Source: Polaribacter reichenbachii (GTDB taxonomy: Bacteria > Bacteroidota > Bacteroidia > Flavobacteriales > Flavobacteriaceae). Taken from it: a stretch of DNA of 64,000 bases. Of the stretch, positions 50,074 through 59,327 are shown piece by piece. The stretch is taken from NCBI RefSeq assembly GCF_001975665.1, contig NZ_CP019419.1, positions 124,001-188,000 on the forward strand, in the 5' to 3' direction. The position numbers and the translations under genes were made by a program. Every line of letters begins with the position of its first letter. The stretch's first letter is position 1. Under the pieces are notes generated by a model. It searched no databases, was not told the DNA's origin, and saw only the letters and a program-made list of their open reading frames with translations.

Positions 50074-51486
50074 TTACAAACCTGCAATTTTATCTTCTTG
50101 CAAAATTTTATCTGTTTCGTGAATTACTTTATCTAAAATGCTTCTTAATTCTTCTTTTGTCATATTTAAATGGGTGTGTACTTCATCATCTACAATTAAA
50201 TTTAACAAGGCTTTGTCTTGGGCTCTACCTCTTTTCATTGCTTCATTATAAACAATATTTTCATTGAATGTAACTAATGAATATTTAGAAAAATATTGAT
50301 TAGGAAAGGTCTTTTCTAAATCCATTTCTATTTTTCTTTTTTCTTTAAACAACGGATTTGCAACGTGATCTCTCATTTCATAAAAGTTATCAATCGCTAA
50401 ATCTGCAATGGCATCTGTGTCTTTTTTTCTTGCTTTTTCGTAAGCTTTAAAAACAGATTTCCAATCTGATAATTCTTGGTTTAATATTTCATCGAACACA
50501 AAAACATCTTCGAAAGAAGCGTTCATTCCTTGTCCATAAAAAGGAACAATTGCGTGAGCTGCATCTCCAATTAACAGTGTTTTATTGAGATAAGACCAAG
50601 GAGAACATTTTACAGTGCCTAAAGCACCTGTTGGATTTTGTGAAAACTCCTTTTTTATATTCGGAATTAAAGCCAAAGCATCTGGAAATTCTTTTTCGAA
50701 AAACTCATTAATCTTTTCTGTAGTTGTTAAATTCTCGAAATTATATTCACCTTCATTGTAACTTAAAAATAGTGTTACTGTAAAACTACCATCTAAATTT
50801 GGTAAGGCAATTAACATAAAATCGCCTCTTGGCCAAATATGTAAATGACTTTTGCTTATTTGGTGATTTCCTGAATTATCAGCAGGAATTTCTAATTCTT
50901 TATAGCCGTGATTTAAATAGTTTTGCGAATAACTAAACAAGAATTTACGCTCAGAAATATAGCTTTTTCTTAAAGCAGAACCTGCACCATCTGCGCCAAA
51001 AATAACATCGGCTTTTACAAAAAACTTTCTTTTACTTTTATAATCTTTAAAATGAGCAATTGTATTTTCAATATCTACATTTTCGCAACTACTATTAAAA
51101 TGAATATTTACATTTTCGTGTTTTTCTGCTTCATCTAACAAAATGGCATTTAAATCGCCTCTAGAAATTGAATTGATGTACTCACCTTCTCTACCAGAAT
51201 AATTCGACTCAAAAGTATTGCCTTCTTTGTCGTGCATAAATCTGCCATACATTGGTATGCTAATTTCTTTTGCTTTTTTTTCCATTCCACATAATCGTAA
51301 GGCTTTTAAACCTCTATCTGATAATGCTAAATTTATAGATCTTCCTGCAGAAATATCAACCTTTCTTAAATCAGGTCTGCTTTCGTACAATTCTATTTTA
51401 TAGCCTCTTTGTGCCAATCTTAAAGCTAGTAAAGAGCCACATAAACCTGCTCCTATAATTAGTATTTTATCTTGTTTATTCATCAA
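50074..51486 (-). CDS. kmo: Kynurenine 3-monooxygenase
   Basis: A 470-residue FAD monooxygenase that makes 3-hydroxykynurenine from kynurenine with NADPH. FAD motif ILIIGAGLCGSLLALRLAQRG, then AGRSINLALSDRGLKALR (KMO-specific), ISRGDLNAILL, FGADGAGSALR and the second FAD motif LLIGDAAHAIVPFYGQGMNASFEDV. The C-terminal membrane-type helix region found in eukaryotes is replaced by a soluble end. It overlaps the S41 peptidase gene by 11 bases. Full length for bacterial KMO. Confidence 0.95.
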   Translation of the reverse strand: MMNKQDKILIIGAGLCGSLLALRLAQRGYKIELYESRPDLRKVDISAGRSINLALSDRGLKALRLCGMEKKAKEISIPMYGRFMHDKEGNTFESNYSGREGEYINSISRGDLNAILLDEAEKHENVNIHFNSSCENVDIENTIAHFKDYKSKRKFFVKADVIFGADGAGSALRKSYISERKFLFSYSQNYLNHGYKELEIPADNSGNHQISKSHLHIWPRGDFMLIALPNLDGSFTVTLFLSYNEGEYNFENLTTTEKINEFFEKEFPDALALIPNIKKEFSQNPTGALGTVKCSPWSYLNKTLLIGDAAHAIVPFYGQGMNASFEDVFVFDEILNQELSDWKSVFKAYEKARKKDTDAIADLAIDNFYEMRDHVANPLFKEKRKIEMDLEKTFPNQYFSKYSLVTFNENIVYNEAMKRGRAQDKALLNLIVDDEVHTHLNMTKEELRSILDKVIHETDKILQEDKIAGL

Positions 51487-52690
51487 TTAATTCTAATGCT
51501 TTTAAATACGTTTCTTTATAACTATTTGTTGTAAAATCGGGTTTAAAATGTTCTCTAGGTAAACCATTTACATTGTATAATTTCTCAAAAGGATAGCAAA
51601 ACCGAATTCCTGAATTCTGCAATTGTTTACACTTAATTGCTCCTAATAATTTTGCCATTGTTGTACCTACAACTGTTACATTTTCCATATTAGAAAAACC
51701 TTGAGCTATGGCTTCTCCTACTGAACCTGTCCATCTACTTACCAAAACATAAACTGGTTTTTTATATGGATTTTTAAGTGGTGATAATAGTTCTATATAT
51801 TTTCTTTTGATGCCAAACGCCCTTTCTAAACCTACTCTTTCGTGAATTTGATAAGGCATTTCTTCTTTTATAAATTTGCCCATTATTGACTTTGCAACAT
51901 CTGTATTGCCACCATTTGCAGTGTTTCTTAAATCGATTATGATGGCTTTACTGTTGTGCAGACTGTTGTGCAGACTGTCTACTGCCTTTGGAAATTGTTG
52001 AATTAAATTATTATTACCTAAAGAATTATTGATTCTAATATAACCAATATTTCCTGACAATAATTTATAATCTAAAAGTTTTGAATTGTATTTTTTAAGA
52101 TTAGGTTTTGGCAGTTTTAAAGTGATGAATTTACCTTTGCGTAAAACTTTAATTTTTCTAGGTTGATTATGCCTGCCAGCAAAAATCAAATTAGCAAAAT
52201 ATTCTTTTACTTTATTGTCTGGTTTTTTTATAGAAATTGGTAGATTTTTTTTTACCAAATCTTTAAATGATGTATCATTTACTACTATAAGTTCATCGTC
52301 AATTTTTAGATTAAATTTTTTAATTGTATAATTATCTCTGATGTCTGTAATATAATATTTATTATTTTTTAGGGATACAAAAGCATCTACATCATTAGGA
52401 ATTAAACGAAATGAAAACGCAAGATTTTTATTTAATGTAAAATGAGCATCATAAAGTTCGTGTTTCATTAGCTCGATTAAATAGGTAAACTCCCAATCTT
52501 CTTTTATCGAATTTAGACGTTTGCTATATACCTCTTTTACCTTCTGCCAATTGGTTTGTTTTGCATCAAAATAGGCATATTCTGTATTTATGGTTTCCCA
52601 GAAATAATTGAAATCAGACAAATATTTACTTTGAGAAAAAGCAGCAAAAGACTGTAAAATTAGGCAAATAGCAATGATGTTCTTTCTCAT
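51476..52690 (-). CDS. Exported S41 family peptidase between KMO and kynureninase
   Basis: A 404-residue protein with a signal peptide (NIIAICLILQSFAAFSQ), an N-terminal helical IRBP-like region (about 22-105), a PDZ-like part (about 115-170) and a C-terminal S41 catalytic core with YIRINNSLG, IIDLRNTANGGNTDVA, and Ser in SRWTGSVGEAIAQGF. A nine-base duplication gives SLHNSLHNS. It overlaps kynU by four bases (ATGA) and kmo by 11, so it is a full member of the operon although not a known kynurenine enzyme. Its substrate is unknown. Confidence 0.85.
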   Translation of the reverse strand: MRKNIIAICLILQSFAAFSQSKYLSDFNYFWETINTEYAYFDAKQTNWQKVKEVYSKRLNSIKEDWEFTYLIELMKHELYDAHFTLNKNLAFSFRLIPNDVDAFVSLKNNKYYITDIRDNYTIKKFNLKIDDELIVVNDTSFKDLVKKNLPISIKKPDNKVKEYFANLIFAGRHNQPRKIKVLRKGKFITLKLPKPNLKKYNSKLLDYKLLSGNIGYIRINNSLGNNNLIQQFPKAVDSLHNSLHNSKAIIIDLRNTANGGNTDVAKSIMGKFIKEEMPYQIHERVGLERAFGIKRKYIELLSPLKNPYKKPVYVLVSRWTGSVGEAIAQGFSNMENVTVVGTTMAKLLGAIKCKQLQNSGIRFCYPFEKLYNVNGLPREHFKPDFTTNSYKETYLKALELIDE

Positions 52691-53946
52691 AAAATACCCT
52701 TTAAAATTGAAACCATTTTATAAACATCTTCAAAGGAATTATACATTGGTGTTGGTGCACAACGAATTACATCTGGTTCTCGCCAATCTGTGATAATATT
52801 TTTTTCTGTTAATTTTTGATGCAAACTTTTATCGGTATTTTTTACTTGTATAGACAATTGACAACCTCTTTCTTTGGGATTTTTTGGAGTGATAATTTTA
52901 ATGTCTTCAGCACCAATTTCATCAATTAAAAACTCAAAATAACCTGTTAGTTTTTCTGATTTTTCTCGTAAAGCATCCATTCCAATTTCATCAAACAAAT
53001 CTAAAGATGCTTTTATGGCTGCCATTGATAATATTGGCGGATTTGACAATTGCCAACCTTCTGCACCTTCCATTACATCAAAAGGCATTCGCATATTAAA
53101 ACGTGTGGATTTGTTATGATTCCACCAACCTGCAAAACGTGGTAAATCTTTATTTTTAGCATGTTTTTCGTGCACAAACAAACCTGCTAAACTTCCAGGA
53201 CCAGAGTTTAAATATTTGTACGTGCACCAAGCTGCAAAATCGACACCAGAATCGTGTAAATTGGGTTGAATATTTCCTGCTCCGTGAGCTAAATCTATAC
53301 CAACAACACAATCTTTTGAATGCCCTATTTCTGCGATTCTTTTAAGATCTAAATACTGACCTGTGTAATAATTTACGCCTCCAATTAATAGCAATGCTAT
53401 TTCATCTCCTTGATTTTCAACAATTTTTTCTAAATCATCAATATTTAATAATGCTGACCCTTTTCTTGGTTTCCATTCAATGACATCATCCTCAGAAAAA
53501 CCGTGGAATTTTAATTGTGATTGCACTGCATATCTATCTGATGGAAAAGCATCTGACTCAATTACAATTTTATATTTAGATTTTGTTGGTCTGTAAAACG
53601 AAACCATTAGCAAATGTAAATTTGTTGTAAGCGTATTCATAACCACAACTTCTACGGGTTTTGCACCAACAATTTTTGCCATTTTATCCGTTAAATATTC
53701 GTGATAATGCAACCACGGATTTTTAGCTTCAAAATGACCTTCTACGCCTAAATTTGCCCAATCTTCTAATTCTTGATTGATATATTCTTTTGTAGATTTT
53801 GGCTGTAAACCCAAAGAATTTCCTGTAAAATACAACCAATCATTTCCGTTTTTATCTTTAGGAATGTAAAATTGATTTCTTAAATAAGCTAGTTGGTCTT
53901 CTTTATCTAATTGTTGGGCAAAAGCCAATGAATTTTTGTATTTCAT
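52687..53946 (-). CDS. kynU: Kynureninase
   Basis: A 419-residue PLP enzyme that cleaves (3-hydroxy)kynurenine to (3-hydroxy)anthranilate and alanine. Family motifs: YFTGNSLGLQPKST, NTLTTNLHLLMVSFYRPT, DLAHGAGN, PLP lysine in WCTYKYLNSGPGS and FAGWWNHN, and WQLSNPPILSMAA. It is the first gene of the operon and has a good promoter upstream. Full length; the start is supported by the -7 box 23 bases before it. Confidence 0.97.
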   Translation of the reverse strand: MKYKNSLAFAQQLDKEDQLAYLRNQFYIPKDKNGNDWLYFTGNSLGLQPKSTKEYINQELEDWANLGVEGHFEAKNPWLHYHEYLTDKMAKIVGAKPVEVVVMNTLTTNLHLLMVSFYRPTKSKYKIVIESDAFPSDRYAVQSQLKFHGFSEDDVIEWKPRKGSALLNIDDLEKIVENQGDEIALLLIGGVNYYTGQYLDLKRIAEIGHSKDCVVGIDLAHGAGNIQPNLHDSGVDFAAWCTYKYLNSGPGSLAGLFVHEKHAKNKDLPRFAGWWNHNKSTRFNMRMPFDVMEGAEGWQLSNPPILSMAAIKASLDLFDEIGMDALREKSEKLTGYFEFLIDEIGAEDIKIITPKNPKERGCQLSIQVKNTDKSLHQKLTEKNIITDWREPDVIRCAPTPMYNSFEDVYKMVSILKGIL

Positions 53947-53956
53947 TAATAAAAAA

Positions 53957-54000
53957 TAGGATTGTTCTCAAATATAAAACAATCCTAATTCAATTTCAAT
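53957..54000 (-). promoter_or_regulatory. kynU promoter with 10-bp dyad operator
   Basis: On the minus strand a -33 ATTG (53997-54000), 20 bases, and -7 TATATTTG (53969-53976). The -7 box lies in the spacer of a perfect inverted repeat TAGGATTGTT (53957-53966) / AACAATCCTA (53978-53987). The 21-base centre-to-centre distance is two helical turns, as for a dimeric repressor. Confidence 0.65.
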
Positions 54001-54039
54001 TTTTTAAGTTTTGTTTTTTTGTATTTTCGCTTAAACTTA

Positions 54040-55233
54040 ATGAAAATGAAATCCTTAAAATACACGTTACTTTCTGTTCTAATCTTATTTATTTCTTGTG
54101 ATAACAAGGAGGAAGAATTAAAAAAGATACAACAATATGCTTCGTTATTAAAAATGACAGAAACTCCAGATCAGAGAGTAGCTCTATTTGATGTAGATAT
54201 TAATTATGAAGAGGATAAAATTAAACTTGAAGGAATAACAACTACTAAGGCAGCTATGTTTAAATTAATGAACAGTATTAGTAGAAAAAAAATAAAATAC
54301 ATAAACGAAATTAGAGTTTTACCAGATACTGCTGTTGGTGATTTAAAATATGCAATTGCCAGAAATTCTGTAATTAACGTTCGTTCTCAACCCAAACATT
54401 CTGCAGAATTAGGCACACAAGGTTTATTAGGAATGCCTTTAAAAGTATTAGATAAAAAAGGCGATTTTTATAGAGTTCAGACTCCTGACAATTACATTTC
54501 TTGGGTTGATAAAGGTGGAATTACAAGAATGAACAAAACCGATTTTGATGCTTGGAATAATGAAAAAAAAGTAATTTTCACTAAAACCTTTGGAGCCGTT
54601 TTTAGCCATAAAAGTGATAAATCTGAAATTATTTCTGATATAACTTTAGGTGGAGTTTTAAAATATAAAGCTTTACATAAAGATTTTATTGAAGTTGAAT
54701 ATCCAGATAAAAGAATAGGATTTGTAAAAAGAGATGAAGCTACTTTATATGAATCTTGGCTTACTAATTTACAAGTTTCTCAATCTAATATTGAGAAGAT
54801 TGCTAAATCTATGGATGGTTTCCCTTATTTATGGGGAGGAACTTCGAGCAAAGGAATGGATTGTAGTGGGTTTACAAAAATGGTGTATTTAATGAATGGT
54901 TTTATTATTCCTAGAGATGCTTCACAACAAGTGCATGCTGGACAAATTGTGGATCCTGAATTAAAGTTTGAAGGTTTAGAAAAAGGTGATTTATTGTTTT
55001 TTGGTAAAAAAGCAACAGCTGAAAAAGGAAAAAAAGTAACACATGTTGGTATTTGGCTTGGTAATGGAAAAGGTGAATTTATCCATGCTTCTGGTAATGT
55101 ACATATTAGTTCTATAGATGATTATCAACCTAATTACGACGAATTTAATAAAAACCGTTATTTAGGTAGTAGACGTTATTTAGGTGTTGAGGATAAAAAG
55201 ATCATCAACCTAAAAGAAAAAATTAAGCTATAA
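54040..55233 (+). CDS. NlpC/P60 (C40) lipoprotein with SH3 domains
   Basis: A 397-residue lipoprotein peptidase: lipobox LFISC (C20), an N-terminal helical part, two SH3b-like domains (about residues 100-160 and 180-235) and a C-terminal NlpC/P60 domain with the catalytic Cys C275 in GMDCSGFT, His in THVGIWL and the third residue in FIHASGNV. It probably cleaves peptidoglycan stem peptides (gamma-D-Glu-mDap). Start ATG 54040 gives the proper lipoprotein signal; upstream TTG 54019 is within the TATTTTCG-like -7 box region. Confidence 0.9.
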   Translation: MKMKSLKYTLLSVLILFISCDNKEEELKKIQQYASLLKMTETPDQRVALFDVDINYEEDKIKLEGITTTKAAMFKLMNSISRKKIKYINEIRVLPDTAVGDLKYAIARNSVINVRSQPKHSAELGTQGLLGMPLKVLDKKGDFYRVQTPDNYISWVDKGGITRMNKTDFDAWNNEKKVIFTKTFGAVFSHKSDKSEIISDITLGGVLKYKALHKDFIEVEYPDKRIGFVKRDEATLYESWLTNLQVSQSNIEKIAKSMDGFPYLWGGTSSKGMDCSGFTKMVYLMNGFIIPRDASQQVHAGQIVDPELKFEGLEKGDLLFFGKKATAEKGKKVTHVGIWLGNGKGEFIHASGNVHISSIDDYQPNYDEFNKNRYLGSRRYLGVEDKKIINLKEKIKL

Positions 55234-55237
55234 AAGT

Positions 55238-56965
55238 TTACAATAAATTAAATTGCTTAAAGTGATGCGTAAAATGTTTTACGTGAAATTTTTTCCAGTA
55301 TTCATAATCTAATTCGCCAAAAAACGGATGATTTTCGGTTGTAGTTTCTGTAAAATGATTTTTAAAATCATTAATTTGTACTACTAAATCATCAATTGCT
55401 TCTTGAATAGAATTAAATTTTTCTGGAGTAGGTTCATCAGATAAAATAGCGGCTCTAAAGCCAATATGCAATTCGCCATCTGTATCTAAAAATGGTTTTC
55501 TTCTAGCTGTTTTTTCATCAGAAACATAATAATCAGCATCAATTTTTCCATTAGAAATTTGCATCAACAAACTTAAATGTTCAATAACTTGTTGCCCATT
55601 CATTTTACCAAAAACAGGTTTTGTTATTTTGGTTAAAGTGTTTAATCTTTCAGAAATATCATCAATATTTAAAAAATTAATCCAATTTATTTTTGGTTTT
55701 CTTAATTCATTAAATTGAGTAACCACAGCAGAATGAGATACAGTTCTGGTTTCGAAATATTTGATAATTTTTTCTTTTTCTTGCTCATTAGCACCTAACT
55801 GATTTAAAATATTTTGCAAGTGCATTTTCATATGCCCATGCTGAATTCCTTTGGTTGTTAATGCTCTTAAAGCTGCAAAATTTTGTGCTAAACCTGCTGC
55901 AGCCATAATTTGCATTAAAGTTCTTGCAGATGGTTTTTGCAACATTTCTAAAGACAATTTAGCCATAGGATGCAAAGCTGTTAAACCACCAACAGTACCT
56001 AATGCTAACGGAATTTCTATCCAAAATTTAAAAACTCCATCATCAATAGAACAATGAGACAAACTCGAATACGAACCATTTCTAGAGGCATAAGCATGTG
56101 CACCAGCTTCTACTGCTCTAAAATCGTTACCAGTTGCTAAAACTACAGCATCAATTCCGTTCATAATTCCCTTATTATGTGTAACTGCTCTATAAGGTTC
56201 TATTTCTGCAATTTGTACAGCTTGATGAAATTTTTCTGCAAATTTCTGCGGGTTTTCTCCACCCAATTCTTCAATTTTACAACTCACTTCTGCCCTAACC
56301 AAACATTCAGGAACGTAGTTAGATAAGATACTCATTACAATTTCTATATCGTCTTTTTCAAACTTTTTAGCAATGGCTTCTAAACAAGAATTAATAAAAT
56401 TTGCACCCATTGAATCTTTCGTTTCAAAAGTTACGTGCAATTGATAATAATTGGCAAGTTTAGCTGTTTTATCAATCAATTTTATATCTAAAATTCCTCC
56501 ACCTCGTTTTTTCATATTTTTGGTGATGGAAGCAGTTGCCGCAAATAATTCTGTTTTATTTTGATTAAAATAAGTTTCTAAATCATTTTTATTGCCAGCG
56601 AACATAAAATGAACTTGCCCAATTTTAGTAGTAGAAATTACAGTTGTTTTAAAACCACCTCTTGTGCTCCAAAATTTACCTACTAAAGAAGCTGCTGCAA
56701 CTACAGAACTTTCTTCTACAACCATAGGAATTACGTAGGTTCTGTCATTAATCACAAAATTAGGCGCAACACCAAATGGCATATAAAAATTAGAAATTGT
56801 GTTTTCTATAAAATCGTCATGCAGTTCTTGTAATTTGGTATCAACATTCCAATATTGTTTAATAATATTTACAGTTTCTGTTTGGTTGTGGAAATAGTTT
56901 TCTGTTAACCAATTAATTTTTTCTTCTTTGGTAAACTTCGAAAAACCAGATATAATTTTACTCAT
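55238..56965 (-). CDS. Class II HMG-CoA reductase fused to DUF1569 domain
   Basis: A 575-residue fusion. Residues 1-~430 are a class II 3-hydroxy-3-methylglutaryl-CoA reductase (NAD(P)H-dependent, mevalonate pathway): catalytic Glu in MVVEESSVVAAAS (E84/E85), Lys in THNKGIMNGIDAV, Asp in GNDFRAVEAGAHAYA and His in GHMKMHLQN. Residues about 440-575 form a DUF1569 (DinB-like helical) domain with MNGQQVIEHLSLLMQISNGK and HPFFGELDYEYWKKFHVKHFTHHFKQF. No frameshift or internal stop separates the parts. Flavobacteria use the mevalonate route, so the reductase is biosynthetic. Confidence 0.9.
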   Translation of the reverse strand: MSKIISGFSKFTKEEKINWLTENYFHNQTETVNIIKQYWNVDTKLQELHDDFIENTISNFYMPFGVAPNFVINDRTYVIPMVVEESSVVAAASLVGKFWSTRGGFKTTVISTTKIGQVHFMFAGNKNDLETYFNQNKTELFAATASITKNMKKRGGGILDIKLIDKTAKLANYYQLHVTFETKDSMGANFINSCLEAIAKKFEKDDIEIVMSILSNYVPECLVRAEVSCKIEELGGENPQKFAEKFHQAVQIAEIEPYRAVTHNKGIMNGIDAVVLATGNDFRAVEAGAHAYASRNGSYSSLSHCSIDDGVFKFWIEIPLALGTVGGLTALHPMAKLSLEMLQKPSARTLMQIMAAAGLAQNFAALRALTTKGIQHGHMKMHLQNILNQLGANEQEKEKIIKYFETRTVSHSAVVTQFNELRKPKINWINFLNIDDISERLNTLTKITKPVFGKMNGQQVIEHLSLLMQISNGKIDADYYVSDEKTARRKPFLDTDGELHIGFRAAILSDEPTPEKFNSIQEAIDDLVVQINDFKNHFTETTTENHPFFGELDYEYWKKFHVKHFTHHFKQFNLL

Positions 56966-56990
56966 TTAAGTATCTATAAGCTATAAAGAA

Positions 56991-56998
56991 CAAATATA
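56991..56998 (-). promoter_or_regulatory. -7 box of HMG-CoA reductase gene
   Basis: Plus-strand CAAATATA reads TATATTTG on the minus strand, 25 bases before the start codon. No -33 at standard distance. Confidence 0.55.
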
Positions 56999-57108
56999 AA
57001 TGAAACCTTTCAAAAAATATGATATAATCAAGTTTTATGGTTTTTTAAGATATTTTTTGCTGATTTTTCCGTAAACTTGGCAAATCTTTATTAAAAACAA
57101 AGTCTCAA

Positions 57109-59295
57109 ATGAAAAAAAGCCTCATTTTAGTAACAATTTTCACATTGATAACTTCTATAAATTACTCTCAACAAGATTCAAAAAACACTTCTGGCACCAA
57201 AGAAATTACCCTCGAAGAAATTTGGGATGGTACTTTTTCTGCAAAGAGAATGAACTCTTTAAACTCTATGAACGGAGATTTTTATTCGCTCTTAAATAGG
57301 GATAAAGACAGAAATACCTCTGTTGATAAATATAGTTATGCCACTTTAGAAAAAGTGGAAACCATTGTAAATAGTAAAGATTTACCAGAAATTGATGGTT
57401 TTCAATCTTACAGTTTTAATAATGACGAAACTAAAATTATTTTAGGTACAAATTTTAAAAAGATTTATAGACATTCTTATACAGGTACTTATTATGCTTA
57501 TGATGTTGCCACTAAAAAAGTAACTTTAATAGGTGAAGACATTCAAGAACCTATTTTTTCTCCTGATAACAAAAAAGTAGCTTACGCAAAAAACAACGAT
57601 CTTTTTATCAAAGATTTTTCTGAAAACAAAATTATCCAGGTTACTAAAGATGGAAAAAAGAATAGTATTATTAATGGTATTACAGATTGGGTTTACGAAG
57701 AAGAATTTGCTTTTGTAAGAGCTTTTGAATGGAGTAATAACAGCGAATATTTAGCTTTTTTACGTTTCGATGAAAGTAAAGTACCTACTTTTTCTATGGA
57801 TATTGTTGGTAAAGAATTGTACCCAAGCCAACAAGTTTTTAAATATCCAAAAGCCGGAGAAAAAAATGCTGATGTAACTTTACATATGTACACTATTGCA
57901 TCAGAAAATAGTAAAAAAATTGCTTTAGGTGATTATGAATATATACCAAGAATAAAATGGTCTAATGATGATAAAATTTTAATAGCAACTACTTTAAATC
58001 GTCATCAAAATGATTTAAAATTACATAAAGTTGATGCTGTAAAAAATACAACTTCTGTATTATTAAACGAAACCGATAAAGCTTATATAGATATTACAGA
58101 CAACCTAACTTTTTTAGTTGATAATTCTTTTATCTGGACAAGCGAAAAAGATGGATACAATCATATTTATCATTATGATTTTGATGGAAAATTAATCAAT
58201 CAAATTACAAAAGGAAATTGGGAAGTAACTCGTTATTATGGTTTTAACGAATCTAAAAAAACAATTTATTATCAATCTGTAGAAAACGGATCGATTAATA
58301 GAGGTGTTTATTCTATCAAACTAAATGGAAAAAACAAAAAGCTTTTAAGTAATGAAGATGGACAAAATTCAGCTGCTTTTAGTACTAATTTAAACTACTT
58401 TATCAATACGTTTTCATCCGCAGAAATTCCGCCAATTTATTCTTTATACAATGCTAAAGGTAAAATGCTGAAAGTAATTAAAGACAATGGAGAATTAAAG
58501 GAAGAATTAGCAGCATATAAAATGAGTCCGAAAGAATTTTCTACCATCAACATAAATGGTAATGATTTAAATATGTGGATGATAAAACCTGTAGATTTTG
58601 ATGAAAGTAAAACTTACCCAATGTTTATGTTTCAATATTCAGGTCCAGGTTCTCAGCAAGTAGGTAATAAATGGAATGCCGCCAATGATTATTGGCACAA
58701 TATGTTAGCCCAAAAAGGGATGATTGTAGTTTGTATTGATGGAAGAGGAACTGGTTTAAAAGGAGCAGAATTTAAAAAAATTACTCAAAAAGAATTAGGT
58801 AAATTTGAAGTTGAAGATCAAATAGCAGCTGCTAAAAAATTGGCTGAACGTTCTTATATTGATAAAAATAATATTGGTATTTGGGGTTGGTCTTATGGCG
58901 GATTTATGAGTACGAACGTATTGCTAAAAGGTAATGATATTTTTACAACTGCAATTGCTGTAGCACCAGTTACTTCTTGGCGTTTTTACGACACTGTATA
59001 CACAGAACGCTATATGCAAACTCCGCAAGAAAATGCAAGTGGTTATGATGACAATTCACCAATAAATTATGCAGATAAGCTAGAAGGAAACTACTTATTA
59101 GTTCACGGAACAGGAGATGATAATGTACACGTACAAAACTCAATGAGAATGATAAATTCTTTAATTGAAGCCAACAAACAATTTGATATGTTTATTGTGC
59201 CAGACAGAACCCACGGAATTTACAAAGGAAGAAATACTAGATTAAATTTATACACCAAAATGACTAATTTTGTTGTAGAACATTTATTAAACTAA
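57109..59295 (+). CDS. S9 family peptidase (dipeptidyl peptidase IV)
   Basis: A 728-residue exported prolyl oligopeptidase-family enzyme: signal peptide (SLILVTIFTLITSINYSQQ), DPPIV beta-propeller (about 50-480; with WVYEEEFAFVRAFEWSNN containing the EE pair that binds the substrate N-terminus) and a hydrolase domain with S595 in GWSYGGFM, D670/D671 in GTGDDNVH and H702 in RTHGIY. It releases X-Pro dipeptides from extracellular peptides. A peptide POT transporter follows 32 bases downstream, which gives a peptide-uptake pair. Confidence 0.94.
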   Translation: MKKSLILVTIFTLITSINYSQQDSKNTSGTKEITLEEIWDGTFSAKRMNSLNSMNGDFYSLLNRDKDRNTSVDKYSYATLEKVETIVNSKDLPEIDGFQSYSFNNDETKIILGTNFKKIYRHSYTGTYYAYDVATKKVTLIGEDIQEPIFSPDNKKVAYAKNNDLFIKDFSENKIIQVTKDGKKNSIINGITDWVYEEEFAFVRAFEWSNNSEYLAFLRFDESKVPTFSMDIVGKELYPSQQVFKYPKAGEKNADVTLHMYTIASENSKKIALGDYEYIPRIKWSNDDKILIATTLNRHQNDLKLHKVDAVKNTTSVLLNETDKAYIDITDNLTFLVDNSFIWTSEKDGYNHIYHYDFDGKLINQITKGNWEVTRYYGFNESKKTIYYQSVENGSINRGVYSIKLNGKNKKLLSNEDGQNSAAFSTNLNYFINTFSSAEIPPIYSLYNAKGKMLKVIKDNGELKEELAAYKMSPKEFSTININGNDLNMWMIKPVDFDESKTYPMFMFQYSGPGSQQVGNKWNAANDYWHNMLAQKGMIVVCIDGRGTGLKGAEFKKITQKELGKFEVEDQIAAAKKLAERSYIDKNNIGIWGWSYGGFMSTNVLLKGNDIFTTAIAVAPVTSWRFYDTVYTERYMQTPQENASGYDDNSPINYADKLEGNYLLVHGTGDDNVHVQNSMRMINSLIEANKQFDMFIVPDRTHGIYKGRNTRLNLYTKMTNFVVEHLLN

Positions 59296-59327
59296 TCGAA
59301 TAAACCTTAAGAAATAAAAGTAGAATT

